Of a stretch of DNA of 64,000 nucleotides, positions 10,360-21,829 are shown one piece after another. Below the pieces are notes generated by a model that saw only the letters and a program-made list of their open reading frames with translations, had not been told where the DNA came from and ran no database searches. The DNA is from Tetrapyrgos nigripes (taxonomy: Eukaryota; Basidiomycota; Agaricomycetes; Agaricales; Campanellaceae), in the NCBI GenBank assembly GCA_013368315.1, contig JAACJM010000215.1, positions 62,001-126,000 on the forward strand, in the 5' to 3' direction. Each line of letters opens with the position of its first letter. The stretch's first letter is position 1. A program made the position numbers and the translations under genes.

Positions 10360-12836
10360 ATGATTGGCAGGTGATGCCTTTTTCTGCGTCGCACTTTGAG
10401 TGGTTATTGACATGGTCTGTTCTCTAGAGAGACTCAAATGGAGTCGAGAATAAAGCGGTAGAGCTCTTTTTCCGTTGGCTTACTCTGCCATTCACTAACT
10501 TATCCTACACAGCCTAACTCGTATGAAGGCAGTCTTCATTGGCATCGACAATTACTCGGACCCTGGGATCAAGAGACTCACTAGAGCTGTCTTTGACGCC
10601 GAGAGAATGAGACGCTTGTGCATCGATTATGGTATGCTACCCAGGAACGCCGTTACCCTTCACGATGGAGCAGCTACTCGTCAGGCTATTCTAAAGCAGA
10701 TCTTAGCGCTCTCTGAGGATAAGGAAATCGAGAAAGGGGACCCAATTCTGATATATTTTGCTGGACATGGAGGCGAGGTGGAAGCCAAGTCGCTCTTCCC
10801 AACAGAACCAGGGTGAGTCACTCTTGATTTAAATCATATGCAGTTACTGAAAGGACGAAAGTGGCACTGTTGTCCCTGCTACTTGGAGCACGGAAAGAGA
10901 AAGTGACTCGCCCGGAGGGATGGTCCAGATGATTCTTCCATGGGACTTCATCAACGATAACCGCTCAGAACAGAATGGGGAACTTAGGGGACAAGGAATT
11001 CTCGACTTCGTTCTTGGAGAATATGTTGGGGAGCTGGCTAGGAAGAAGGGAAACAACATTGTGCGTACTCCACAGAGTCAAGCTCATGCATATTTGGTAA
11101 ACGTCCTTGTTCAGACCGTCATTCTGGATTCTTGCCATTCGGGGTCAGGATGTCGAGACATGAACCATCCTGGCGAAACCGACTCTTCAATCCGGGTTCG
11201 AGGAACCACCTTGAGTTTGCATCACAAAGCCTATGGATTAAACCGACGTCTAACTGGGACGTTGGACGACTATGTGCTGCTCGCTGCATGTGCACCGGAT
11301 CAGAAGGCGTACGAAGGTCAAAGTGGTGGATATTTTACTTCAGCTCTCGTCGATGGCTTGAAGGAAAGTATCATGACTTCGCCAAGAAATCTTGTAGAAA
11401 ACATGGCTGTGATACTGAGCGAGGGAAAACAGTGCGCATACATCTTCATGGTAGTGTGGATACGTCGCTAAAATTCGCCCCAATCTCAGGCAGCTACCAA
11501 GATGCGAAGGAGTGTACTCAGTTCGACTGTTGTTCAGCATCATGGAGAATCATACCCGGCTCCGTGTCGTAGTTGAAGCTCTTCGTGACATACACGGCCA
11601 GCCAATTCAATCCGTCATTGTTCTGGAAGCAGGCGAAGAAAGTGGCGTCGAGGAAGGCAGTGAATACAAGGTCTACGCCGATATCCAGTTAAACGATTTC
11701 CTCGGCCATTTTGTTGTCTCATCAAAGCAGTTCGGAGTTGGCAGGTCTATTCTTATCCCACGTCCCGGAGACCCCACTGTGCAGAGGGCTTTTCGCGAAG
11801 GATATGCCATTCGATGCATGGGTCACCCTCTCAGTCTCTATTCCTCATCGTTCCCCACTTGGTTTCAACATCACATACTGAAAATCAACCAAGACCCTGC
11901 CTCTCTTGTCAAGGTGGACTTGCACCCAATTCCAGCAGAACACCCACCAGCTGGTGTATACGTATCATCCTTCGAGCACGGACAAGGCATTGATTTCAAG
12001 ATAACAGATTACGTTGGATCCAGCACAAGTTCCCGTCATATTACTGGGCGCTTCTGTACTTTCTTGCATGATACCTTCCCCGAATCCGTTCCCGACCCCA
12101 AAGTAGACTCTTCCAGATTGCCTCACGTGCTCGCCTCTGCAGCCAAATTTTACTGGCATCTCAATCGTCAGCCTAGCACTATTAGCCCCGGAACGATAAG
12201 CCGCTCCGTCACGTTGGAGTGCTTCACACTACGGGAGACTGACGTTTTCTGGCAGCCATATGAGCCAGAAGGACAAAATCTTGTTCGAACAGTTGCAGAC
12301 AGACGCCATGATCAGCTCATCGACATCGTTGCCGATCCGAATCAAGCCTACGGCTTCAACATCACGAATACATCTCCGGTATCTCTCTGGTGTGGATTAT
12401 TTTTCTTCGACCTTGAAAAACTGGAAATCAGTGAGTTGCCTTTATCTCATGTACACACAATGATATTCATTTTTTATCACTGCGACGCGTTGTAGCCGAG
12501 CTTTATCACCCTGTGATCACTGCGAAGCCAACTGGGAACTATCAGACAGATGGAGGTGCATACGTCCTTCCGGGAAAATGTGTTCCTATTGGATATGGAT
12601 CCAGCGCTCGAAGGCCGATATGTTTCTCCATCCCTAACGGCAAAGAAATAGATATTGGTTATCTGCTGCTGTATGTGTCAACCAAAGCCGTCAATCTGCA
12701 GCATATCCGCATGCCGTCTCCGTTCGACGTCGAGAACGTAGAGACCGGGAAGGCCATACCACGCGGACCCATACTTATCGGCCCTCGACCGGACTGCTGG
12801 GACTTCAAAAAAATCCCCCTTATTGTCCGAAAGTGA
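10360..12836 (+). CDS. Caspase-like (peptidase C14 type) protein 2, canonical DSCHSG site
   Basis: Exons 10360-10370, 10513-10812, 10862-11060, 11115-11431, 11490-12430 and 12496-12836 join in phase to about 702 residues. The caspase-type core shows KAVFIGIDNY near the start, YFAGHGG (catalytic His about 89), MILPWDF, GNNITVILDSCHSGSG across an intron (catalytic Cys about 177) and YVLLAACAPDQKA. The family comprises Cys-His proteases related to metacaspases and caspases. The C-terminal half (about 280-702) has no recognised domain and is shared with the divergent paralogue at 7,487-9,967. The first exon of 11 nt is the least certain part; translation could instead begin at the ATG at 10,523. 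It appears intact, with no stops or frameshifts. Confidence 0.85.
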
Positions 12837-13095
12837 TGTTGTGGCTTTGACATCTTCGAGTATATTCCTTTCCTTGTTTTTTAAAGTACTTTCACTGATG
12901 TATTCCTTCGTTCGAACGTACCGCGGCTTATGTGCGGTGATGTAGCCAACCTTTGTATATGCTGTGATAGCGTTTATCGACGAGTCAATTTCTATTCAAC
13001 CTACAAAGATCTTGAGCTCTTCAGGAGGCATACGAGTCCTTGCAGTCTCGAAAAACATTCTCCTTTTCTGTCGTCTACATTTGTTCGTAGTTTGC
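12837..13095. other. Short spacer with no recognised feature
   Basis: This is the 3' flank of the second caspase-like gene. I see no coding sequence or RNA gene in it. Confidence 0.4.
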
Positions 13096-13855
13096 AGGGG
13101 TACGTGCAAGGTGATAACTCCAAGTAAGGTTTGTCAATCGCCGCTTTCACCGGGGGGAAGACGAGGAGGAGTGTATTACCCGAGGCTGGGACCAAGAACT
13201 GATACACCGGGAGTCCGGAAGGCAATCCGATGTAGCTACTGTACATCGGGGTCAGCGTCATTCTATGGACATATGTATGTTGCGGACAACTCGTGCTGAA
13301 CATGCTCCGCGAGCTAGCCCGCGCCAGTTCCTACCTGGATTTGCCTCAATACGTGCTTGCAGTCACCAGTGTGATACTCCACAGACAATTTCGGGAAGTT
13401 CTATTTCTACCACGATCCTGTTGGTAAACGACTTCCTCAATTCAGAATAGTGCTACATAAGGTTTGGCGACGCACGGTTCCCTTCCACCGTACCTCGGGC
13501 ATTTGATTGTAGACCAAGTACGTCAATTGCAAGGTTCAGTAATTTCCAGTCAGGTCGAGCTAGTTCAGATGAACAAAGCGTAGATACCTGGCTATAAGCT
13601 ATAATTAACAGTACCGGCAGGACTCCTGAGAGATGGGATCTTTTGGATTGATTTCAGGTCCGGTATCTAATTTGGAGGCCTCGTTTCGAAGTGAGGAGGG
13701 ATATACTCGTAATGAGACACAAACTTCTTCACAGTCAATGTGGCTGAACTACCATCACAGATGACAGCACGCTTGACGCCTCAACAGAGTCCACTGTCCG
13801 ACGGGAGGAAGATGACCAGTTCGTCTTGAGTTCGTCAGTGTATGAATGCGGCATG
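13096..13855. repeat. Left arm of a large inverted repeat
   Basis: The reverse complement of this arm aligns with 17,128-17,866 over nearly its whole length, with substitutions and small indels. Shared landmarks are tacgctttgttcatctgaac, ctggaaattactgaacctt and gtctcattacgagtata. The arm carries what looks like the 3' end of a coding sequence on the plus strand, ending VNVAELPSQMT...SSS-stop, but with one base missing relative to the other arm (acaaacttcttc against acaaaatttcatc). Confidence 0.75.
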
Positions 13856-16800
13856 GCAGGAGTCGGTGTGCATGTTGTGCTTTTTTATTGAGTTTTTCAT
13901 CTCGTTTTTCACCTAGGATGTAAAATACAATGAAAAGTCAAAGCGTCCACGGAAAGTGCATACCAACCCCCGCCGTGCAGTGGCGGCGGAAAAAGGAGTG
14001 AACCTGAATGAAAATAAGATGTATAGCTCTTCTCGGAGGAATGGGCCCATCCGGTTTTTTGTCGCCTCATGCCAGCAGATTCGATCTCAACACACTCCCT
14101 TCGTTGACGTTTGTTGCAAGACGTCTGACGTCGAGTACAGTGTCGATGGGTATTATCCAATCCAGGGCCTAGAAGTTCAAGAAGCAGAAGCATACAATTT
14201 GACCGGCGGCGCGGGTTCTTCTGCCAGATATTAATTATTAATAATAAAGATATAGTAATGCTAGGAGGGTACGGATTCGGGTGAGCAGAGTTAGTGGATG
14301 GAGAGATGTAGGTATCAAGTGGGTTTAAAGAAAACAGTGTGGAGGCACTGCTGGCAGCGTTGGGAGCGTGAACCCTGGCCAGGGAACATGCCAGTCGAGT
14401 CGGTTGTTCAGAATGACGCGACGAAAAACACAAAAGTTGAAAAAACAAGAAGGAAAATGAAACAGAAAAATGATCAAGGAGGTGAAGACAAGGGACGGAC
14501 AGCAGCTTCACGTCCAATCCCAGCGCTGTCCTTTCAAAGAAGACAAGGACACGGGCGGCGTGAGGCTTCTCCTGGCGGCGGCGTATCAGTTCTTGATCCC
14601 AGCCCGGGTAAACCACTCCTTCTCCTCCTGCTCGTGGCCTCCACTATCTTCAGAAAAGGAAATCACGCCATGACACAAATCAAAAAATATGTATTTCATG
14701 GTAAAAACGACAGCTCAGAGTCAAATGGGGAGGGCGGGTCAATCCAAACGATTTGGGAATGTACGGAAGGGAATCTTCATTTCCGACCATCTTCGGGCTT
14801 CTGGGACTTGGATCGGAAAATACCCGATGTGTCACTCAGGAAGACGTCCGCCACGCTCCAGGCTACTGAGCTATCTGAAATACCTGTTTGCCCGAAATCC
14901 CCGAAACCCGAAACCCCGTAAACGAAGGCACGCGGGTGTTGGTATGCACTTTCCGTGAGAAAAAGCCAAGATGAAAATTACATGGTGCCATTCAGGCGAA
15001 TTTTTCAAATCCGTGTCACCAGGGCAGTCTTTCACCGGTAGTGGAGGACGGAGAATAGGAAGAAACTGGACATGATGGATCTTGGCAGTATGCTTTTAGT
15101 CTTTTTTCCTTCCTGCCTTTTTACTGACTGACGTGAGATGCAGCTTCGATATCTACTACAACTATCAACCGTCGAGTACCACCATTTTTCACTTTCGTCA
15201 TTTACGGCCCTCTCAACCTACCCACTCTCATCTGAATCCCGCCGTACGTCTTCCATTGGCCACCACTCATGGCCGAATGCCTCTGGAGGTTCGCAACACC
15301 AAACGCTGGACTCACGGGATGTTGATAAAACAGTTCGCTACCTCGCTACCGCGCTGTCGGGAGATAGATTGATATGGGTCTGGTGTGGGTGACCGCCGTC
15401 GGTGAGGTCTGTCGATAAAGTCGTGGATGAAGATGAGGAATAGGATAATAGGTTGATGGCATACGGTATGGTACGTCTATATGTACCACTTTCTGCGTAT
15501 TTCGAAAGGACTGAATGAGTGCAACTTCTATATCTACAGACTACATACCTCGCCTCATGTCTTAGTTTCAAGACGGATGTGGCTAGTCGCCGTACATACA
15601 TGCCTACGTGAATTCCACGAAGAGGACCATCAACGCTGCGACTATGTTAGCGCCCTCAACTGCGAGTGTAATGTGGAGTAGAGTGAGTTGTGCGGGGTTG
15701 GGGCCCATTTAATGCAATGTGGGGGGGGGGGGAGAGATTGACGGAGAAGCCAGGTCAATGGGAGGGGGGAGAAATGAGCGAGGAGGTTTTGGAAATCATC
15801 GACTGGGAGGTTAAACGGGGAAGAGGGAACTGGGAGGTTGGGGTGGACGTTTGGTGCGGGGCGGAAGAAAGGGGGCCAGGTGGAGGGGGGAAGAAATGAG
15901 GGCAGAGAGTGTAAGCGGTAATGAGAAGTTGAGAAGATTGGGTGGGGAGGAGAGGGCTTTGCCGGATGAGGGGGGATAGACGTATTAGTAAAAACAGCTT
16001 TGAAACACGGAACCCACGTGTGGGGGAAGTGAGAAGGGTATTCCTGTTTACGTTCCTAGGTATCTTCAGTTCGTTTTACTCGGTGTCACTGAAACTCTTG
16101 TTGATGTCTGGCTCTCTGAAATACAGGACTTATTCGGAGATCAGGATACTGACAGAATACTCAAATCTATACACGTACATACATACCTCCCCATTCGGTT
16201 CCTGACGGCGCCAGCAAGCAAAAACCAACCATAGGGCGGTAATGGGACATCCGTCGTGTTACCATCCGTCAGGGGCTACTCTTCTTGGTCGTCTGTCTAC
16301 ATGCAAGATTGTTGGAAGACCATGTCGTGGTTCCGGCTTCTTGGTCGGATTTCCAGAGTGAGTCCTGGACAAATTCCGAATAGGCGGTATACTCACTGGC
16401 ACGTTTAGAATTGGTTTACATAGCTCATGCCTGTCTGCCTGTCGCTAAAAAATACCTCTGTCGACCCTGCTCCGAAGCCATGTAAAATAAATCGTGTGAG
16501 TTGACGAGTTAGCCGAGGTAATTATTTTGTCCGTACGTATCCTGTGATTGTCCTTGATCCTTGGGGGGTAAACAAGCGTAGACCGACTGGCTAGTTCAGG
16601 GGTGAAGAATTCGATTTAAAGGTCAAACCCGTCGCTGGGAGAATGCGGAATACTAATACAGCGATGAGGTGAGGTGCAAGATGAGAAAGGTCAACCACTG
16701 ATAAGCACTGGACGGTTTCTTTGTCAAGGTCCTCCTCTACATATCTTCGATAAGTCTATGTATGCAGGGTGGTGGATGGAGTTACGAGGCCCTTTTAAGG

Positions 16801-17127
16801 GACTCGTTCTTACAACGGCGGCTTTGCGGAGGTGGCTATGCTATATTCGTCCACCTCGGCCGCCGATATACCACTGCCTCGTTTCTGAAGTTCACTTTAC
16901 GCTGGCGCACATCCTCCTCGTGGTGGTACTGGCCAGAGGTATAGGCCTCATGTCATTGCGTGTATTGACGTCTCGCAACACACGTCAATGTGCTGAGATC
17001 TTCTACTGGCATGAGGCGACCAAGAACTTGGCGGCTGACAATTGGAAGACCTAAGGCTAGCCTCTCAAATGGGCACATTCTCGAGGGTGTGAAAGGCCAC
17101 ATACATCTTATTTTTTATTTTCCGCTA
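13856..17127. other. Loop between inverted-repeat arms; no gene supported
   Basis: About 3.3 kb between the arms. Open frames here (for example 13,909-14,616 minus) have low-complexity content and no domain. Near 14,580-14,640 there is a fragment similar to the outer part of the arms (gtatcagttcttgatcccag), so repeat material also lies inside. A G homopolymer lies at about 15,720-15,733. Confidence 0.45.
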
Positions 17128-17866
17128 CCACCGCATTCATACTGACGAACTCAAGACGAATCGCCGGTCATCTCCCATTGAGACGTCATGCGTACTGTCA
17201 GCCGTCTTGGCAGTTCAGTCACATTGACCACGATGAAATTTTGTGTCTCATTACGAGTATAGTTTTTCGGTGTCTTCTCCGGTTCTTCCCTCCTCGCTTC
17301 GAAACAAAGCCTCCGAATTAGATACCGGGCCTGAAATCGATACAAAAGATCCCATGCCCCACTGGTACTGATACTTATATGTAGCTTCTTTTAGCCACCT
17401 ATCTACGCTTTGTTCATCTGAACTTGCTCGACCTACTTGGAAATTACTGAACCTTGCAGTTGACGTATTTGGTCTACACTCATATTGTGGCACTACTCTC
17501 AATTACAAATGAGGAAGTCATTTACGCAGCCGCCAGTAATAGCCACGGCATTCAGGATCATGGTACAAATAGAGCTTCTTGTAAGCGTCCGTGGAGCATT
17601 TCACACATTACAAGCACGCATTGAAGAAGCAAACCCAGGCAGGAACTGGCGCGGGCTAGCTCGGTCGGGAGTACGTAGCATGAGAGGATGTTGACACTTC
17701 AGCAAAGTTCAGCACGAGTTTTCGGCAACATGCATATGTCATGATGGACCTATTACAGTATATACAATCGAGTTGCCTCCCGGGTAATACACCCCTCCTC
17801 CTCCCGGTGGAAACGGCGATAGAGAAACCTTACTTGGAGTAATCACCTTGCATGCACCCCCAAACT
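17128..17866. repeat. Right arm of the large inverted repeat
   Basis: Inverted partner of 13,096-13,855. On the minus strand it holds an open frame ending NFIVVNVTELPRRLTVR...SS-stop, whose counterpart in the left arm carries a 1-nt deletion. An intron-acceptor-like tract (tgtatcgatttcag) precedes a conserved ARYLIRRLCFEAR reading, so the arms probably derive from a gene 3' end. The family was not recognised. Confidence 0.75.
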
Positions 17867-18323
17867 ATGAAAAAACCATTCCCCCTCCCTCCCTCCATCG
17901 TGCATTCTTTGCACTTTTGCTTTCTTTTCATTTATATATCTTCCTCGTTCCTCGTCCCAGGCCCAGGCTACGTGCACTGCTCGAGCTTACCACTCACATA
18001 CTTCAAGTTGCATTGTTATTTTGCTAGTTCTACGTGTTTCCTATGATTTACGATGATCCAGATCTTCTGCATTCTATTACACTCCATCCGTGGCCGGCAC
18101 TGGCGCGTTATCAATGTAACTGAAGAGTAAGACTCGCGAGCTCAGTCGGATACCTATCGAGTAACTTACTAAGTGCGAGCGTTCGCTATAATGAAAAGCA
18201 TACATCTCCCTGCAAATGGTAAAAGTACTGAAGAGCAAAATCATTCTGTGCAGGAGTCGGCTCTCAGCGAAGTAAGTATTCTTTCAAGAGTCGTTGAACC
18301 TGAAAGCTTGACTTGACCAGTGT
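17867..18323. other. Spacer with no recognised feature
   Basis: Mixed-composition sequence with no gene, RNA or repeat that I can support. Confidence 0.35.
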
Positions 18324-19740
18324 ATGAAGGCGGTGTGGGCCAGCGGCGAAGCCGTGGCAAATACGAGGCCGAGCAGATTGGTTCTATAGTACGCATTAAT
18401 TTGATATGACTTCTTTCTAACTACACATTTCAAGAGACCCAAATCCAAAAGTATTGTAAGTGGACAAGTACACATTAATCTATTGGCTTTTTTCTGAACA
18501 ATTCTGTTGACCTGTATATCCAACCAAGCATATGCTATTGGCCGGAACTTCTTCAGTATATACCTGATCAACTGAAAGGCTGGAAAAAAATCTCGCTGCA
18601 TTTTAGAAAGACAGGAGCTGTCAATTTGACCTCAATCTACTACAGAGACATCTGTTGTTGTAGCAGAACATATACAACCTAACCACAGTTTGAACATGTT
18701 CACGATTCTAATCTCACATGTGTCGGCAATATGTTTTTGCAGTGAGAGTTAGCGAAAAGAAGTAGACGTACCCCTTGATTTTGAAAGTCTAGGGGTGGAC
18801 AAATAGAAAAGAGTTTTGTAGACTTAACCACTGGAGATTCTTCTACTCAATATTGCACCTGAAACTCGTTGAATTGCCAGCCAAAAAGAATACCAATAAA
18901 GCAGTTAGAAGGGCACCGTCATCAAGGGTTTCGTAGGGAGAGATGAGGTAGGTAAATAGGCAGTTCTAGAGGGGAAAAGGGGTATATTGACAGCCTCAAC
19001 ACAAGGCTAGATGCAGTGAAAAAGAACGGTGTGGAAGGAGCTTCATGGTACCATGAAAGAGGGATGAATTAGACCCTGTCAATTATTGGAAATGAAGTGG
19101 AAAATGGCTCATGAGTGGCAGTGTGAAAAGGATGGAAAAAAGAAGCGGTGAATGGAACTTGCCCAGCCAGACTAGTAGCTGGCAAAGCAAAGGAATACTG
19201 TACCATTTCTTTCAATCCGGCAGGGGGTGTGACCTGTGACCAGGCCAGTCGTTTTGAACCTCCGGCAACCTTGCTATTTACTGTGACCAGTGGTCATTTT
19301 CGGCAAAAAAAAAACCAGCCAAAATGCGAAATTTTTGGACAGATCCTCTGGCAGACAGCTTTGTGACCTAGGACAAGTGTGACATTTCAGACAAACTGGG
19401 AAGGCCGAGACATGTGACCTGCCGGATTGAAGGAAATGGTACAGTATACTGTGTAAACAGAACTCATGATGGTATGAGAGGGAAAGAAATTGCTTGTTAG
19501 AGTGAGTTATATGTAGACCCCGGCAACAAAAACGGAAAGGAAAGACCGAAAATCCGATGGGCAAAAGGTCCGATCAACTGCTACGGGCCGCACGGAAAGG
19601 GGAACAGTTGCACATAGCCACCCGCAGAAAGACTAGAAACTCCGGAATTGAATGGACGGGTAAAATCAGGAACACTTAAACACAGCCACAAGCAGAAATA
19701 GCGTGTAATAAACTCAGCCTCATTTCATTTGGCCTCGTAA
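18324..19740. mobile_element. Repeat of the GTGTGGGCCAGCG family, with internal sequence
   Basis: The left end (gaaggcggtgtgggccagcg, then tacgaggccgag) and right end (gccacaagcagaaat ... ggcctcgtaa) match the ends of the shorter copies at 42,950-43,387 and 53,406-53,695. This copy is longer because it contains other sequence, including a separate 247-bp inverted-repeat element. It has no coding capacity that I recognise. The class is uncertain; the inner TACGAGGCCG / CGGCCTCGTA pair is inverted, as in a MITE. Confidence 0.5.
19198..19444. mobile_element. 247-bp inverted-repeat element flanked by TA (Tc1/mariner-like MITE)
   Basis: The left end ctgtaccatttctttcaatc and the right end (reverse complement ctgtaccatttccttcaatc) pair over about 27 bp, continuing into ccggcagg. 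The dinucleotide ta flanks both ends, matching the TA target of the Tc1/mariner superfamily. There is no coding capacity. Confidence 0.7.
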
Positions 19741-21829
19741 CTGACTGGATAAGAGACTTGCTTCCATGCAATCACAAATAATTAACAAGTTATCATCAAA
19801 GTCCTGCTGGGATATAGTGAAAATGGGATCTATTGCAGTTGCACCTCTTTGTATCAAGAAGTCCAGTATATCTTCATTGAAAAAAATAGCAGCAACCTGA
19901 ATGGGACTTCCATATGAAGTGGATGTGGGCCAGCGCTAACACATGGCGATTATGAGGCTGTAGCACTAGCACTTCAAGTCCGTAATGTTGAGTTGTGATC
20001 ATCCTGTGATGTTGAGCCATGATCATGAAATGGTAGTGGAGAGCCATTACCAAGAAAAGAACTGCCAGAGAAAGAGAAACCTGAGACATGACTGTCACAA
20101 GTGAATTCTTCACAAGTGTAACCATTGTGAATGAGATTCTCACAATCCAACTGGAATGTGGTCTCCTGATGGCCTAGTGTAGAATGAGTTGCATTATAGA
20201 AATTGAGGAAATTTGACTGGTTATATAGAAATGCTGTGGAATCAAGACTAGAGGCAGAAAGGAGGAAACTCAAGTCAGCAGAATCTGTGCAGTTGTGCTT
20301 GCCAACATTTGATTGGACTGGAACAGCAAGGTTGCTGTCAAACTCGTAAATGTAAGGGCAACTCCTGGCATATGAGGTACTCATTCAACAACTGCAGGAG
20401 GAGATCCAAAGCATATATAAATCAGTACTAGAAGATACAAGGCTAACATACTATGCACCTGTAGGAGGAGATCCAAAGAGAAAAATGCACATACATGTAA
20501 ATACAGAGACAGTACAGGTATACTACAGTTATACCTGTATTAGACCATACTGTATATGGCCAGCACTGTCATAGTACAGTTTGGTGTCCTCCAAGATGCC
20601 TGAACACACATTTTGCCCTCAAAACTGACCAAAAGTAGATAGTGTATGGTACAATTGATATTGAATCAATATTTGCTGCTGATATCAGAGTGAGTCCTTG
20701 GTGGACTCTGAAAAATGGGTTGAAAAATAGGTAAAATTAGTCCATTCAGTACTCACTACAACATTTGATGGACATTGAAAATGATTCAGTGCATGGACAT
20801 CAGGAAACTTACCCACAGGTAATGAAGTCCTAATTTACTGTTATTCTCTGTTATTCTGCAGAGCTTGAATAATTAGTTGCCCTAGTGGTATTATTGTAAC
20901 TCGCCAAATTGTTCAGTCCCCAAAATACATTAGAGCAAATTACCGTCATTACTGGTCATTACATGAACATTACCACCATGATATCTGGAATTCGCTCCAC
21001 TTAGGATTCCAATACAGGAGGGTAATAAAAAATATATTGAGGACACTATCTACATACAGCAACATTTGGTACACATGTAATTACCTACAAAGATACCTAT
21101 AGCCTACAGACAAACCCAATGAACAAGTATCCCTTATAGTGTCACAATGCACATAGACTCGACAATATGACTGGCAGAATCAAGTATCAGTTTAAGGCTA
21201 AAACATTCAACAAGCAAGACTTACTTGAAATGACTACATGTTGACCAAGAAGACAGCAACAATGAGCTGGACCACACTAGAAAGAAGGAGACCAGTAATG
21301 AAAGGAGGAACAATGAGCATTCAGAGTGTATACACACCATTGTAAATCTTGAACTGTCCCTGCTGTCGTTCCTAGTGTACACAATGCTCCATGTCCTGCT
21401 CTACAGAAGGTACTGTGAAGCTACAGAAACGAGAAAAGAGGAGACTTCTAAGAGATATGAAATATACGCAGCCTACCTGAAAATTGCCTGACTGGGTCCA
21501 CATCAGGAAAAAATTAAATGTCTATTGAAGGCTATGTATACCAGGTAGCATTGATAGTCACGTAGTACATCCCCCATGTATTGAGCACTCTGTAGCACTC
21601 CATAGCATTGGTATGATATCTCCATATTTACCCATATCCATATGCCTGTACTGCATGACCTACAGTGTCTTGGTAGCTATATTGGCCCAGGACACTACAG
21701 AGCATGACATAGAAGCTAGATCCACAACTGAAATGCCAAATGGAATTCCTCAAAACATTTTTCAACAATGGACAAATGAATGAAGAAAAAAAATATTAAG
21801 ACTGATAAGCATTGTACACTCTAACTCAT
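19741..21829. other. AT-rich repeat-like stretch, no gene supported
   Basis: Near 19,913 there is another, diverged start of the GTGTGGGCC repeat family (gaagtggatgtgggccagcg). A matching right-end-like sequence lies far away at about 26,628-26,690. An open frame at 20,384-19,974 (minus, 136 codons) has no recognisable domain. The remainder is AT-rich with scattered palindromic tacagtat strings. Confidence 0.35.

Noticed and set aside
13909..14616. 235-codon minus-strand open frame in the inverted-repeat loop
   Set aside because: Low-complexity, no recognisable motif, overlapping a plus-strand frame of equal quality.
17640..17710. tRNA-like box A (tagctcggtcgg) in the right inverted-repeat arm
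   Set aside because: No acceptable box B or acceptor stem follows, and the homologous left arm does not keep the pattern.
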